Positions 1-7,694 of a DNA stretch of 15,273 bases are shown piece by piece. The position numbers were made by a program, and so were the translations under genes. Source of the DNA: CAZYSK01 sp964649415 (GTDB taxonomy: Bacteria > Chloroflexota > Anaerolineae > B4-G1); the NCBI GenBank assembly GCA_964649415.1, contig CAZYSK010000116.1:1-15273 (forward strand). Reading direction: 5' to 3'. The notes below the pieces were generated by a model. It saw only the letters and a program-made list of their open reading frames with translations, was not told the origin of the DNA and searched no databases. Positions within the stretch are counted from its first letter, which is position 1. The number at the start of each line of letters is the position of its first letter.

Positions 1-54
1 CGCTCTGTGGTTGTTAAAGTGCACGTAGATACCGAGGGTATTTTATACAAGGAG
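1..54 (+). promoter_or_regulatory. Upstream block of the serpin gene, duplicated in front of the DegV gene
   Basis: This block ends in the serpin ribosome-binding site (AAGGAG, 49-54), eight bases before the ATG. It is nearly identical to the reverse complement of 14526-14578, with one substitution and one single-base insertion. It contains TTGTTA at 11-16 as a possible -35 box and the perfect palindrome GTATTTTATAC at 38-48. No -10 box with normal 16-18 bp spacing is obvious, so the exact promoter is uncertain. The block starts at the first base of the window, so its true left edge is unknown. Confidence 0.6.
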
Positions 55-62
55 ACCATTGG

Positions 63-1355
63 ATGAACAACCTACTACGATGCACACTCATCGTGACCGC
101 GCTGCTGAGCCTGGTGGGCTGCACCAGCGTGGGTGAAGACCAGGGGACGGGGCAAGTTGCCTGGTCCGAGAAGGCACGAGCTGCCTCTCCCGACGTGCCG
201 GCCAGCAATCTGGAGAACCTGGCGCGCGGGAACAGCGCGTTCGCCATCGACCTGTATCAGTTCCTGAAGGACGAGGGAAGCGGCAATCTGTTCTTCTCTC
301 CCTACAGCATCTCGGTGGCCCTGGCGATGACGTACGCAGGCGCGCGGGGCGAGACCGAACGCCAGATGGCAGACACGCTCCACTTCACTCTCCCGCAAGA
401 CCGCCTGCACGCGGCCTTCAACGGCCTCGATCAGGAACTCGCCCGTCGAGGCGCGGAAGCTGAGGGCAAGGACGAGCAGGGCTTCCGGTTGCACATCGTG
501 AACGCCCTGTGGGGCCAGGATGGCGCCTCGTTCCTGGCCGATTTCCTGGACATCCTGGCGGAGAACTACGGCGCCGGGCTGAGGTTGCTCGACTTTGCGG
601 GCAACCCGGAAGAAGCACGCCTGATCATCAACGACTGGGTCAGCGAGCAGACAGAGGGCCGCATCGAGGACCTGATCCCGCAGCGTGCCATAGATGCCAC
701 GACGCGCCTAGTGCTCACCAATGCCATCTATTTCAACGCCGCGTGGGCCCAGCCTTTCGAGCAGAGCCGGACCAGGGATGGCACGTTCCACCTGTTGGAC
801 GGGGGAGAAACGACCGTGCCGATGATGAGGCAAACGGAGTCCTTCGGCTACGCCGACGGCAAGGACTTCCAGGCAGTGGAGTTGATGTACGACGGATGGG
901 AGCTTTCCATGGTGGTCCTGCTGCCCGAGGCGGGCAAGTTCGAGACATTCGAGGAGTCGCTGGACGCTGAGCGCGTGGATGCCATCGTGGACAGCCTGGC
1001 GCGTCGAGAGGTCGCCCTGACCATGCCGGCATATGAGATCGAGTCGGATTTCAGCCTGGTGGACGCACTTGAGGCAATGGGTATGCCGGATGCCTTCACC
1101 GGAGCGGCGGATTTCTCCGGCATCACCGGCAACCCCGACCTGTACATCTCGGACGTGATCCATAAGGCGTTCGTCTCCGTGGACGAGGAAGGCACCGAGG
1201 CAGCAGCAGCCACCGCAGTGATCATGGTCGAGGCGGCGTTGGAGCCACAGCAGCCCGTCGAGTTCACCGCGGATCGCCCGTTCGTGTTCTTCATCCGCGA
1301 CATCCAGACAGACACCATGTTGTTTGTCGGACGCGTCGTCAACCCAAGCCCGTAA
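63..1355 (+). CDS. Serpin-family protease inhibitor lipoprotein
   Basis: A 430-residue serpin, a suicide inhibitor that traps serine or cysteine proteases by inserting its cleaved reactive loop into a beta-sheet. The N-terminus is a lipoprotein signal with lipobox LVGC (Cys20), so the protein should be anchored outside the cytoplasmic membrane. The serpin fold covers about residues 55-430, a full-length domain; the start FAIDLYQFL, the NLFFSPYSIS segment and the C-terminal ADRPFVFFI signature are visible. The loop hinge EEGTEAAAAT (375-384) has the small-residue pattern of inhibitory serpins. Counting G377 as P15 puts the scissile bond near Ala391-Ala392, which suggests elastase- or subtilisin-like targets; that is inference. 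The start is set by AAGGAG at 49-54. The next gene encodes another lipoprotein, but two hairpins lie between them, so a shared transcript is not certain. Family assignment is secure; the target protease is unknown. Confidence 0.95.
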   Translation: MNNLLRCTLIVTALLSLVGCTSVGEDQGTGQVAWSEKARAASPDVPASNLENLARGNSAFAIDLYQFLKDEGSGNLFFSPYSISVALAMTYAGARGETERQMADTLHFTLPQDRLHAAFNGLDQELARRGAEAEGKDEQGFRLHIVNALWGQDGASFLADFLDILAENYGAGLRLLDFAGNPEEARLIINDWVSEQTEGRIEDLIPQRAIDATTRLVLTNAIYFNAAWAQPFEQSRTRDGTFHLLDGGETTVPMMRQTESFGYADGKDFQAVELMYDGWELSMVVLLPEAGKFETFEESLDAERVDAIVDSLARREVALTMPAYEIESDFSLVDALEAMGMPDAFTGAADFSGITGNPDLYISDVIHKAFVSVDEEGTEAAAATAVIMVEAALEPQQPVEFTADRPFVFFIRDIQTDTMLFVGRVVNPSP

Positions 1356-1377
1356 TTCCCTTTCTACATAGGGCGTG

Positions 1378-1407
1378 CCTGCTCCTGGCCGCTTGACCAG
1401 GAGCAGG
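1378..1407 (+). terminator. Inverted repeat after the serpin gene, possible terminator
   Basis: Perfect 11-bp arms (CCTGCTCCTGG at 1378-1388 and CCAGGAGCAGG at 1397-1407) around an 8-base loop, 22 bases after the serpin stop codon. No T-tract follows, so it may stabilise the mRNA 3' end or terminate without a U-run. Confidence 0.5.
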
Positions 1408-1440
1408 ACTGGCCACCCACCCAGGTCCAGCCCCCCGTTC

Positions 1441-1464
1441 GCCTGATGCCAGTTGGCATCAGGC
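1441..1464. repeat. Second perfect hairpin between the two lipoprotein genes
   Basis: Perfect 11-bp arms, GCCTGATGCCA at 1441-1451 and TGGCATCAGGC at 1454-1464, separated by two bases. It lies about 70 bases upstream of the next start codon and has no T-tract. It could be a second terminator-like stem or an operator for the gene at 1535. The sequence does not decide. Confidence 0.45.
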
Positions 1465-1534
1465 CGGCTATGCTAACGACGTAGCACACACGGCCCTACC
1501 GAAAACAGACCAAGATCAAGTATGCGGAGGCAGA

Positions 1535-3073
1535 ATGAGCAGAGACAAAGCACCCCTTCGAGGCTTCACGTTTGCACTGGCTGCATTGTTGAGCACACTG
1601 ATCGTCGCCGGCTGCATCCCGGCTGCAGTCCAGCCTGCCGATACCCCGGCGACCGCCGCGCCCGAGACGGCGCAGATCGTTCCAACCCATTCGCCGGAAC
1701 CCACGCCGGCACCAACCGAAGGGGCGAAGGCACCCACAGACGCAGACGCTGGGGAACGCGCGAGCGAGCAGGATGAGCCCGGGGATGGCTTGTCCGCTGC
1801 CGGCTGGATGGGCTGTGTCGTCAGTCTACCGGCCGGCTCCCAGTACGACGACTACCTGGCCCTGCAACCTCAGGGCGCTGGAGAGATCGGCCTGACCGGC
1901 GCTACCGCCGAGGTCGAGGCGCAGATCGCGGCCCTGCGCGACAAGGACGAACCTGGGAAATACGCCCACTTCTGGGGTTGGATCGCGTGCGGCGTACCCG
2001 ACTACGGCGGTTGCCAACTGACTGTGACCCGCGTGCGTGCCGGCACGGAGATCATCACTCCCGAGCCAATCGAGGCCTGGGAGGGCACGATCGTCAGCAA
2101 CCCACCGGACGCCCAGTTCGACGATTACTTTGTCCTGGCCGGTGACTTCCCCGTCGGATTTGGGATCGCCAGCACTGACTCCGCGATCAGGACCAGGCTG
2201 GAGGGACTGCGCGACACGGGGGCCGGCGTTCGCGTGTGGGGCCAGCTCAGGGCTGGCGTCCCCGATGCCTTTGGCACCCAACTCGAGCTGACGCGCGTCG
2301 AAGTCCTGGGCGACCTCCCCACCCCCACCCCGGTGCCCTCAAGCCAGACGGAGGGAGAACCGGTGGAGGAATGGATCGGCACCGTCATCAAGCTCCCGCC
2401 TGGCAATCAGTTCGGCAGGTACTTCCTGCGGGATGACGGAGAGCGCTTCGACATCGGAACGACCGATGACGACCTGCGACAGCAGATCGACGAGGCCCAG
2501 TGGACCGGCGCACAGATCCAGGTATGGGGCATCTTGTTCACCGGCGTGCCCGCCGCCGTTGCCCGCCACATCGAAGTCGAACGGCTGGCGTTCACCTCGG
2601 GGCCAGCCGAGGAGGCCAGGAATCTGACCCCCTTCGCCACGAGTACCGCCTCCTCGCACCTCCCGACAGACCATGGGGGGCAGTATCAGCCCTGGATGGC
2701 TACCGATGGCGCGATCGAGACCGCCTGGGTGGAAGGCGCTGCAGGGCCGGGACTGGGGGAATGGATCCAACTCACGTTCCCGGGGACGATCGCCGTTCAC
2801 CGCATTGGCCTGGACGTGGGCTACGACCGCGATGCAGGAATCTTCGCCAAGAACAACCGGATCAAGAAGGTGACCCTCACCTTCTCAAACGGCGAACAGG
2901 TCGAACTGGACTTCGCCGACACGCGCGGTATGCAGACGATACCCCTGGTTCGCGCCCCGGGGCCGAATATCGAGACCACCTTCGTGAAAGTGGTCATCGA
3001 TGCGGTCTATCCCGGCTCCACGTATGACGACACGTGCCTGGCCGAGATCGAGGTATGGGGGACGGCGCGCTAG
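1535..3073 (+). CDS. Lipoprotein with three ~75-residue repeats and a C-terminal NADase-type glycan-binding (discoidin-like) domain
   Basis: 512 residues. The signal ends in lipobox VAGC (Cys27), followed by a Pro/Thr/Ala/Glu-rich linker to about residue 85. Three homologous units follow, at about 91-168, 182-258 and 280-353. Each reads W-x-G-x-V, then Pro-rich x-P-x-x-Q-F/Y-x-x-Y-F/L, then a helix-like stretch, then V-W-G-x-L-x-x-G-V-P and a closing L-x-V-x-R. The first unit alone has cysteines (94, 152, 160). Residues 363-512 match, from memory of the family, the NADase-type glycan-binding domain related to F5/8 type C domains: TASSHLP, a DG-x-x-x-TAWVEG motif near 391-401, GEWIQL, and KNNR near 439-442. 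The likely role is surface binding of carbohydrate or envelope polymer; no catalytic motif is visible. GGAGG at 1525-1529 supports this start. The repeat family itself I cannot name; it could be an OB-like beta fold. Confidence 0.85.
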   Translation: MSRDKAPLRGFTFALAALLSTLIVAGCIPAAVQPADTPATAAPETAQIVPTHSPEPTPAPTEGAKAPTDADAGERASEQDEPGDGLSAAGWMGCVVSLPAGSQYDDYLALQPQGAGEIGLTGATAEVEAQIAALRDKDEPGKYAHFWGWIACGVPDYGGCQLTVTRVRAGTEIITPEPIEAWEGTIVSNPPDAQFDDYFVLAGDFPVGFGIASTDSAIRTRLEGLRDTGAGVRVWGQLRAGVPDAFGTQLELTRVEVLGDLPTPTPVPSSQTEGEPVEEWIGTVIKLPPGNQFGRYFLRDDGERFDIGTTDDDLRQQIDEAQWTGAQIQVWGILFTGVPAAVARHIEVERLAFTSGPAEEARNLTPFATSTASSHLPTDHGGQYQPWMATDGAIETAWVEGAAGPGLGEWIQLTFPGTIAVHRIGLDVGYDRDAGIFAKNNRIKKVTLTFSNGEQVELDFADTRGMQTIPLVRAPGPNIETTFVKVVIDAVYPGSTYDDTCLAEIEVWGTAR

Positions 3074-3084
3074 GCGACCGCGTG

Positions 3085-3113
3085 TTGATCGCGTGCTACA
3101 AGCATGGTATAAT
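3085..3113 (+). promoter_or_regulatory. Sigma-70-type promoter upstream of the ABC exporter
   Basis: TTGATC (3085-3090), a 17-bp spacer and a perfect TATAAT (3108-3113). Transcription from here would give a leader of about 170 bases before the exporter start at 3290. The leader contains small stems CGGAC/GTCCG (3162-3176) and CGGATG/CATCCG (3194-3209). I recognise no named riboswitch. Confidence 0.65.
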
Positions 3114-3285
3114 CCCCGGTCCAAGAGGCATCGATCGTCAGAAGAGCGAGCGCGGACGTCGCGGACACAGAGTCCGTTCCGGCAGGGACGCAGCGGATGC
3201 AGACATCCGGGCAGTCCATTGTCCGTGCGTCCGGTGATACTGCGGATTGGTACAATCCGAGCGGTCCAGAGGCATAGTCGTCAGA
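3106..3285 (+). repeat. Imperfect direct repeat of about 37 bp in the exporter leader
   Basis: Two copies, at 3106-3142 and 3249-3285, share GGTAYAATCC, then CGGTCC, AGAGGCAT and TCGTCAGA with a few small indels. The first copy contains the TATAAT box of the promoter at 3085-3113. The second carries TACAAT at 3251-3256 and runs up to five bases before the exporter ATG. Together they look like a duplicated promoter or control block. Confidence 0.7.
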
Positions 3286-3289
3286 TAAT

Positions 3290-5014
3290 ATGAAGGCACT
3301 CAAATTCCTGCTGCAACACGCCCGGCGCTACGCCGGCGCGCTGACAGTCACCGTGGTCAGCATGATTTTACTGGTCGGTGCACAACTGACCATTCCCTGG
3401 ATCGTGCGGGAGATGATCGTGTCCGTCAGGGAGCGGACGCCAGCCTCAATGGACTACATCACCCGGCTGGCCCTGATAGCGCTGGCGGTATACGTCGCTC
3501 GTGCAGGTATGCAGTTCCTGCGGAGCTACATGGCCCACGTTGCGGGATGGGGCGTCGTCGCCGATGCCCGGCGCCAAATCTACGCACACCTGCAGCGGCT
3601 CTCGCTCCGCTTCTACGAGGAGCAACAGACTGGCAGTCTAATGTCGCGCATGGTCAACGATTCTGCGATGTTCGAGACGTTGATCGCTCACGCGCTGCCG
3701 GACACGCTGGTCAATGGACTGATGCTGGTCGGCGTCAGCGCGGTGTTGTTCGTCCTTGACTGGCGGTTGATGCTCCTGAGCCTGCTGCCCATCCCGCTCA
3801 TCATGGGTGCGGTTCGCTTCTTCTCCAAGTACATCCGGCCCGCCTTCCGCCAGCGGCAGCACGAACTGGGCGAACTCAACGCCACGCTCAACGAGAATCT
3901 CTCCGGCATTCGGGAGATCAAAGCATTCACCCGGGAGAAGGCTGAGGCATCGCGCATCAGCACACACATCGACCGCTTCCTGGGCGCCAACCTGCGGGCG
4001 CTGCGCATGCTGGCTGTGTTCCAGCCCTTCGTCGAGTTCTCATCAGCGTTGGGCACCATCATCCTGATCTATTTCGGTGGCCGGTTGGCCTGGAACCAGG
4101 TGCTGTCGATGGAGGACCTGGTGGCCTTCTTCCTCTACCTGGAGTCGTTCTACCAGCCGGTGCGGGTTCTGAGCGGGGCCTGGGAGCGAGTCCAGGAAGC
4201 CTTCGCCGGAGCAGATCGGGTGATGGAGCTGCTGGACGAGCAGCCTGATGTACGGCAGCGGCCCGAGGCGGTGCAGCTACCGCGATCGGTACAGGGAAGG
4301 ATCACGTTTCACGATGTGAACTTCCGCTACGCCCAAGGGCATATGGTGCTGCGCCGCATCAATCTCGACATCCCACCGCAGAGCGTCGTCGCCCTGGTCG
4401 GGCCGACCGGCGTGGGCAAGAGCACACTCGCCAGCCTGATCCCACGCTTCTACGACGTGAGCGAGGGCAAAGTCACCATCGATGCCTACGACGTGCGCGA
4501 TCTCAAGCTGAAAGACCTTCGCCGGCAGATCAGCATCGTGTTGCAGGATGTGTTCCTCTTCCACGACAGCGTGCGGGAGAACATCCTGTTCGGGCAGCCA
4601 GATGCATCTACCCAAGATATCATCGAGGCAGCCAAGATCGCCAATGCGCACAGTTTCATTATGGAGCTTCCCGATGGCTACGACACCCTGATCGGTGAGC
4701 GCGGCGTCAAGCTCTCCGGCGGGCAGAAACAGCGCCTGGCAATCGCCCGAGCGGTACTGAAGGACGCGCCGATTCTGATTCTGGATGAGGCCACGTCGTC
4801 GGTCGACACGGAGACGGAGTTGCTGATCCAGCAGGCACTGGAGCGATTGATGAGCGGACGGACGACGATCATCATCGCCCACCGACTGTCCACAGTGCGT
4901 AACGCGGACATCATCGTGGTGTTGGAGGGCGACTCGATCACAGAGTTGGGCACGCACGAGGAATTGATGGCCCACGACGGGCTCTACCGCCACCTGAACG
5001 AGATTCAGGCGTAG
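3290..5014 (+). CDS. ABC exporter half-transporter, fused membrane and ATPase domains
   Basis: 574 residues, the usual length for an MsbA/LmrA-type half-transporter that dimerises in the cytoplasmic membrane and exports lipids, drugs or peptides. The N-terminal half (about 15-310) is the six-helix membrane domain, including the RFYEEQQTGSLMSR coupling region. The C-terminal half is the ATPase: Walker A GPTGVGKST (371-379), Q-loop region LQDVFLF, signature LSGGQ (475-479), Walker B ILILDEA (495-501) with catalytic Glu500, and switch His531. All motifs are intact. The substrate cannot be read from sequence. The gene stands alone; a single polypeptide implies a homodimer or a partner elsewhere. 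There is no good Shine-Dalgarno sequence next to the ATG (the nearest GAGG is 17 bases away), so initiation may be weak or unusual. No better downstream start exists before the first membrane helix. Confidence 0.95.
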   Translation: MKALKFLLQHARRYAGALTVTVVSMILLVGAQLTIPWIVREMIVSVRERTPASMDYITRLALIALAVYVARAGMQFLRSYMAHVAGWGVVADARRQIYAHLQRLSLRFYEEQQTGSLMSRMVNDSAMFETLIAHALPDTLVNGLMLVGVSAVLFVLDWRLMLLSLLPIPLIMGAVRFFSKYIRPAFRQRQHELGELNATLNENLSGIREIKAFTREKAEASRISTHIDRFLGANLRALRMLAVFQPFVEFSSALGTIILIYFGGRLAWNQVLSMEDLVAFFLYLESFYQPVRVLSGAWERVQEAFAGADRVMELLDEQPDVRQRPEAVQLPRSVQGRITFHDVNFRYAQGHMVLRRINLDIPPQSVVALVGPTGVGKSTLASLIPRFYDVSEGKVTIDAYDVRDLKLKDLRRQISIVLQDVFLFHDSVRENILFGQPDASTQDIIEAAKIANAHSFIMELPDGYDTLIGERGVKLSGGQKQRLAIARAVLKDAPILILDEATSSVDTETELLIQQALERLMSGRTTIIIAHRLSTVRNADIIVVLEGDSITELGTHEELMAHDGLYRHLNEIQA

Positions 5015-5052
5015 GACACCCGATCCTCGGTATCCATCGGACACACTGTGGG

Positions 5053-6195
5053 TCAAGGCTTCGCCAGTTCTTCGACGCGCGACCGGAGCGACGCGACGCC
5101 ATCTGGGTCGGCAGGCAGCGGAGTGGCTGACCTGACAGCAGGGACGATGTACTGGTCGAGCAACGTCTGCGGTGTATAGAAATCCGCCTCCTCCAACTCG
5201 CTGGTGAAGACCACCACTAGATCGTGTTTCGGCAGCACGAAGATGAACTGCCCCGCGTAACCCAGCGCCATGTACATCCCAGAGTCATCGACCCACCACT
5301 GATAGCCGTAGCCGTCCTCCAACGTGGCGGGGATATGTGAGTGCGTCGATTCCTGCACCCACTCAGCCGGCACGATCTGCTCACCGTCCCACCACCCCAC
5401 GTTCAGGTAGAGATAGCCGATCTTCGCCATGTCGTGGGGGCGCATGCGCAGGTCGCCCCACCCAATCGTGACGCCCTCGGGATTGGATGGCCACGTGACA
5501 TCAGAGATCCCCAGGGGGCTAAACAGACGCTCATCGGCGAAGGCGAGAGCGCTCGTGCCGGTGACCTCCTGGAGGAGTGCCGAGAGGAGGAACGAGCCGC
5601 CGTTGAAGTACTCGAATTGAGTCCCCGGCTCATCGATCATCGGCAGATCGAGCATGAATTGCACCCAATCCTCGCTCTGCTCCATCTCGCGTAGGCCTCG
5701 CCAACGGTACAGATACGAGTCCCGGCACTCCCAACCGCCGCTCATGGTCAAGACGTGCTCGAGTGTCATCGCCTCCTTGCCCACACCGGGATCCGCAGCA
5801 CGCCGCCCCGGGAAGAACTCCAGGATGGGTTGATCCACGCTCTCTATGTAGCCAGCATCCATCGCGATGCCAATCAGCGCGGAGACGATGCTCTTGGTGC
5901 AGGAGTGGATCGCGTGCTTCGAGTTCGGGCGAAAGGGGTAGACAGTCGCGTCGGCCACCACGTAGCCGTTGCGGATGACGGTCACACTGTCAATCATGTG
6001 GTCCTCAACCCGGATCACATCAAGCATATCCGCCAGGGTCTGCGAGTCCATCCCCTGCTCCTCAGGCGTGGTGCTTCGCCAGCCGTCAGTGGGCCAGTAT
6101 GGGCGTGACTGCGGAGAGCCGACTGCCGGCGTTGGAACCCCCGCACAGCCCGACAACAGGAGCACAAGCAGCACAGCACGTCGAAGTCTATTCAC
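5053..6195 (-). CDS. Serine hydrolase of the beta-lactamase/penicillin-binding-protein fold, lipoprotein
   Basis: 380 residues from a GTG start. The open frame extends 27 codons further upstream, but the GTG has GGGAGGT seven bases before it and is followed at once by a typical lipoprotein signal (LLLSGC, Cys18), so I choose it. Family motifs: SCTK with nucleophile Ser98 and Lys101, Y-F-N at 196-198 as the second motif, and GYAGQ near 312-316 in place of the third KTG-like motif. This is the class C-like (Pfam Beta-lactamase, PF00144) group, whose members include esterases, D-amino-acid peptidases and amidohydrolases. A true antibiotic-inactivating role is not indicated. The protein should act outside the membrane. 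It converges on the ABC exporter with 38 bp between stop codons and diverges from the aldose epimerase. Confidence 0.9.
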   Translation of the reverse strand: MNRLRRAVLLVLLLSGCAGVPTPAVGSPQSRPYWPTDGWRSTTPEEQGMDSQTLADMLDVIRVEDHMIDSVTVIRNGYVVADATVYPFRPNSKHAIHSCTKSIVSALIGIAMDAGYIESVDQPILEFFPGRRAADPGVGKEAMTLEHVLTMSGGWECRDSYLYRWRGLREMEQSEDWVQFMLDLPMIDEPGTQFEYFNGGSFLLSALLQEVTGTSALAFADERLFSPLGISDVTWPSNPEGVTIGWGDLRMRPHDMAKIGYLYLNVGWWDGEQIVPAEWVQESTHSHIPATLEDGYGYQWWVDDSGMYMALGYAGQFIFVLPKHDLVVVFTSELEEADFYTPQTLLDQYIVPAVRSATPLPADPDGVASLRSRVEELAKP

Positions 6196-6240
6196 AGAGT
6201 CACCTCCCGCGCCGTGATGATAGATTTCCCCATTAACTGG

Positions 6241-6246
6241 AGTATA
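6241..6246 (-). promoter_or_regulatory. Possible -10 box for the serine hydrolase
   Basis: On the minus strand this reads TATACT, about 45 bases before the GTG start. A convincing -35 box at normal spacing is missing, so the call is tentative. Confidence 0.35.
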
Positions 6247-6332
6247 CCGCATCGAAGTCACGTCCGCCAGTGGCACGGGTCACCCACTGCCTACACACGG
6301 ACGATCGGCAGGGCCAGGCAAACAAGCTGCCT

Positions 6333-6361
6333 TTGCACGCTGTCGCCAAATGTGATAAGAT
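6333..6361 (+). promoter_or_regulatory. Probable extended -10 promoter for the aldose epimerase
   Basis: TTGCAC (6333-6338), 17 bp, then TAAGAT (6356-6361) preceded by TGA, which forms an extended -10. The implied leader is about 80 bases. The boxes are imperfect matches to consensus. Confidence 0.45.
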
Positions 6362-6446
6362 GCACCCACCAGCGAGAGGTTACCGGAGGTTTGCGCCTGT
6401 AGTCGCTGTGACACCCACACCAGAGAACACCACTGAGGAGGCAAGT

Positions 6447-7505
6447 ATGGACATCGGGAAACAAGCTTTCGGACAGGCACCGGATGGGACGCCCGTAGCC
6501 CTGTATACGCTGACAAACGCCAATGGGCTAGTGGCACAGATCTCCAACTACGGGGGCATTGTGGTCTCTCTTACAGCGCCGGACCGCGATGGGAAATTTG
6601 AGGACGTGGTCCTGGGATTCGACAACGTGGACGGGTACGTCAACCATAACCTCTACTTCGGCGCTATTGTCGGGCGCTACGCGAACCGGATCGCAGCAGG
6701 CCGCTTCACACTGGATGGCGTTGAGTACAAGCTGGCCCAAAACGACGGCGACAACCACCTGCACGGGGGCATCCGGGGATTCGACAAGGTCGTGTGGGAA
6801 GCAGAAGCGGTCGAAGGCAATGACGGCGTGGGGCTGGCGCTGACCTACCTCAGCGCAGACGGCGAAGAAGCGTACCCCGGGAACCTATCCGTGAAGGTCG
6901 TCTACACGCTGACCAACGACGACGCATTGCGGATCGAGTACCTTGCGACGACAGACCAGGCCACGATTGTCAATCTGACCAACCATTCCTACTTCAAACT
7001 GGATGGGGCAAGGTCCGAGAGCATTCTGGCGCACGAGGTGATGATCAATGCGGATCGTTTCACGCCCATAGACGAGACGCTGATCCCGACGGGGGAACTG
7101 AGAAGCGTCAAGGGCACGCCCATGGATTTCACGCAGTCCACGGCGATCGGCGACTGGATTGATCAGGACGACGAGCAACTGCGTCTCGGCAATGGCTACG
7201 ACCACAACTGGGTGCTAAATCACGGCGGCGGGACATTGGCTCTGGCTGCCCGGGTCTACGAGCCGGTGACGGGGCGGGCTATGGAGGTCCACACAACCGA
7301 GCCCGGGATGCAGTTCTACACCGGGAGCTTCCTGGATGGCAGCGCCACCGGGAAGGAAGGCAGGGTCTACAACAGACGTCATGCGCTCTGCCTGGAAGCA
7401 CAGCACTTCCCGGACTCCCCCAATCAGCCTCACTTCCCTTCGCCAATCCTGAGGCCCGGAGAGACGTACAGGCAGACCACGGTCTACAGCTTCTCCGCGC
7501 AGTAG
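6447..7505 (+). CDS. galM: Aldose 1-epimerase (galactose mutarotase)
   Basis: 352 residues, the normal length. It interconverts alpha and beta anomers of galactose, glucose and related hexoses in the cytoplasm, feeding the Leloir pathway. Visible hallmarks are FGAIVGRYANRI, the substrate-binding HLHGG (His106), NHSYF with the proposed catalytic-acid His180, and CLEAQHFPD with the proposed catalytic base Glu317. The start at 6447 is supported by GAGGAGG at 6435-6441 and by MDIGKQAFG matching typical N-termini; the frame stays open 59 codons upstream but without family similarity. No other Leloir gene is in the window, so pathway context is missing. I see no signal peptide, unlike most of its neighbours. 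The gene symbol follows family naming, and hexose specificity is not determined. Confidence 0.93.
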   Translation: MDIGKQAFGQAPDGTPVALYTLTNANGLVAQISNYGGIVVSLTAPDRDGKFEDVVLGFDNVDGYVNHNLYFGAIVGRYANRIAAGRFTLDGVEYKLAQNDGDNHLHGGIRGFDKVVWEAEAVEGNDGVGLALTYLSADGEEAYPGNLSVKVVYTLTNDDALRIEYLATTDQATIVNLTNHSYFKLDGARSESILAHEVMINADRFTPIDETLIPTGELRSVKGTPMDFTQSTAIGDWIDQDDEQLRLGNGYDHNWVLNHGGGTLALAARVYEPVTGRAMEVHTTEPGMQFYTGSFLDGSATGKEGRVYNRRHALCLEAQHFPDSPNQPHFPSPILRPGETYRQTTVYSFSAQ

Positions 7506-7554
7506 AACAACAGCGGCAGAGCTACCCAAAGTTTGCCAACCGCGGACATTGACC

Positions 7555-7616
7555 CCGACCGTCTGCGGTCGGCACGTCTGCGGTCGGCACCGTCTGCGGT
7601 CGGCACCGTCTGCGGG
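7555..7616. repeat. Tandem 15-16-bp repeats, each able to form a hairpin
   Basis: The unit CCGTCTGCGGTCGGCA occurs at 7559-7574, 7575-7589 (one C missing) and 7590-7605, with a partial copy at 7606-7616. Each copy together with the end of the previous one forms stem CCGACCG/CGGTCGG around TCTG, for example 7555-7572. The array lies between the epimerase stop and the cytochrome promoter and may end epimerase transcription. There is no T-tract. Confidence 0.7.
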
Positions 7617-7627
7617 CCTCGCCGCGC

Positions 7628-7687
7628 TTGTCGTTTGCCTCCTCCAGGTGTATAATTGTGCTCTATCAATTATACACCTGGAGGAGG
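7628..7687 (+). promoter_or_regulatory. Promoter and palindromic operator of the cytochrome gene
   Basis: TTGTCG (7628-7633), 17 bp and TATAAT (7651-7656) form a good sigma-70 promoter. The -10 box lies inside the palindrome GTGTATAATTG-N8-CAATTATACAC (7648-7677), so a bound protein would cover the polymerase site. The symmetry extends to perfect 21-bp arms, 7638-7658 and 7667-7687, and the right arm includes the ribosome-binding site GGAGGAGG (7680-7687). The core 30 bp recurs, slightly degenerate, at 9014-9043. Confidence 0.8.
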
Positions 7688-7694
7688 TTCAAGC

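Noticed and set aside
3114..3289. Riboswitch or T-box leader before the ABC exporter
   Set aside because: Only short stems are visible and no conserved core of a known class can be recognised.
5015..5052. Bidirectional terminator between the convergent exporter and hydrolase genes
   Set aside because: Only a 5-bp CCGAT/ATCGG stem is present, with no T-runs on either side.
5053..6195. Antibiotic-resistance beta-lactamase
   Set aside because: The motifs fit the broad serine hydrolase family; the third motif is GYAGQ rather than KTG, and the context gives no resistance signal.
6270..6446. In-frame upstream extension of the aldose epimerase
   Set aside because: It covers the likely promoter and lacks family similarity; GAGGAGG precedes the ATG at 6447.
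7555..7616. Possible CRISPR array
   Set aside because: The repeats are directly adjacent with no spacers, and the unit is too short.
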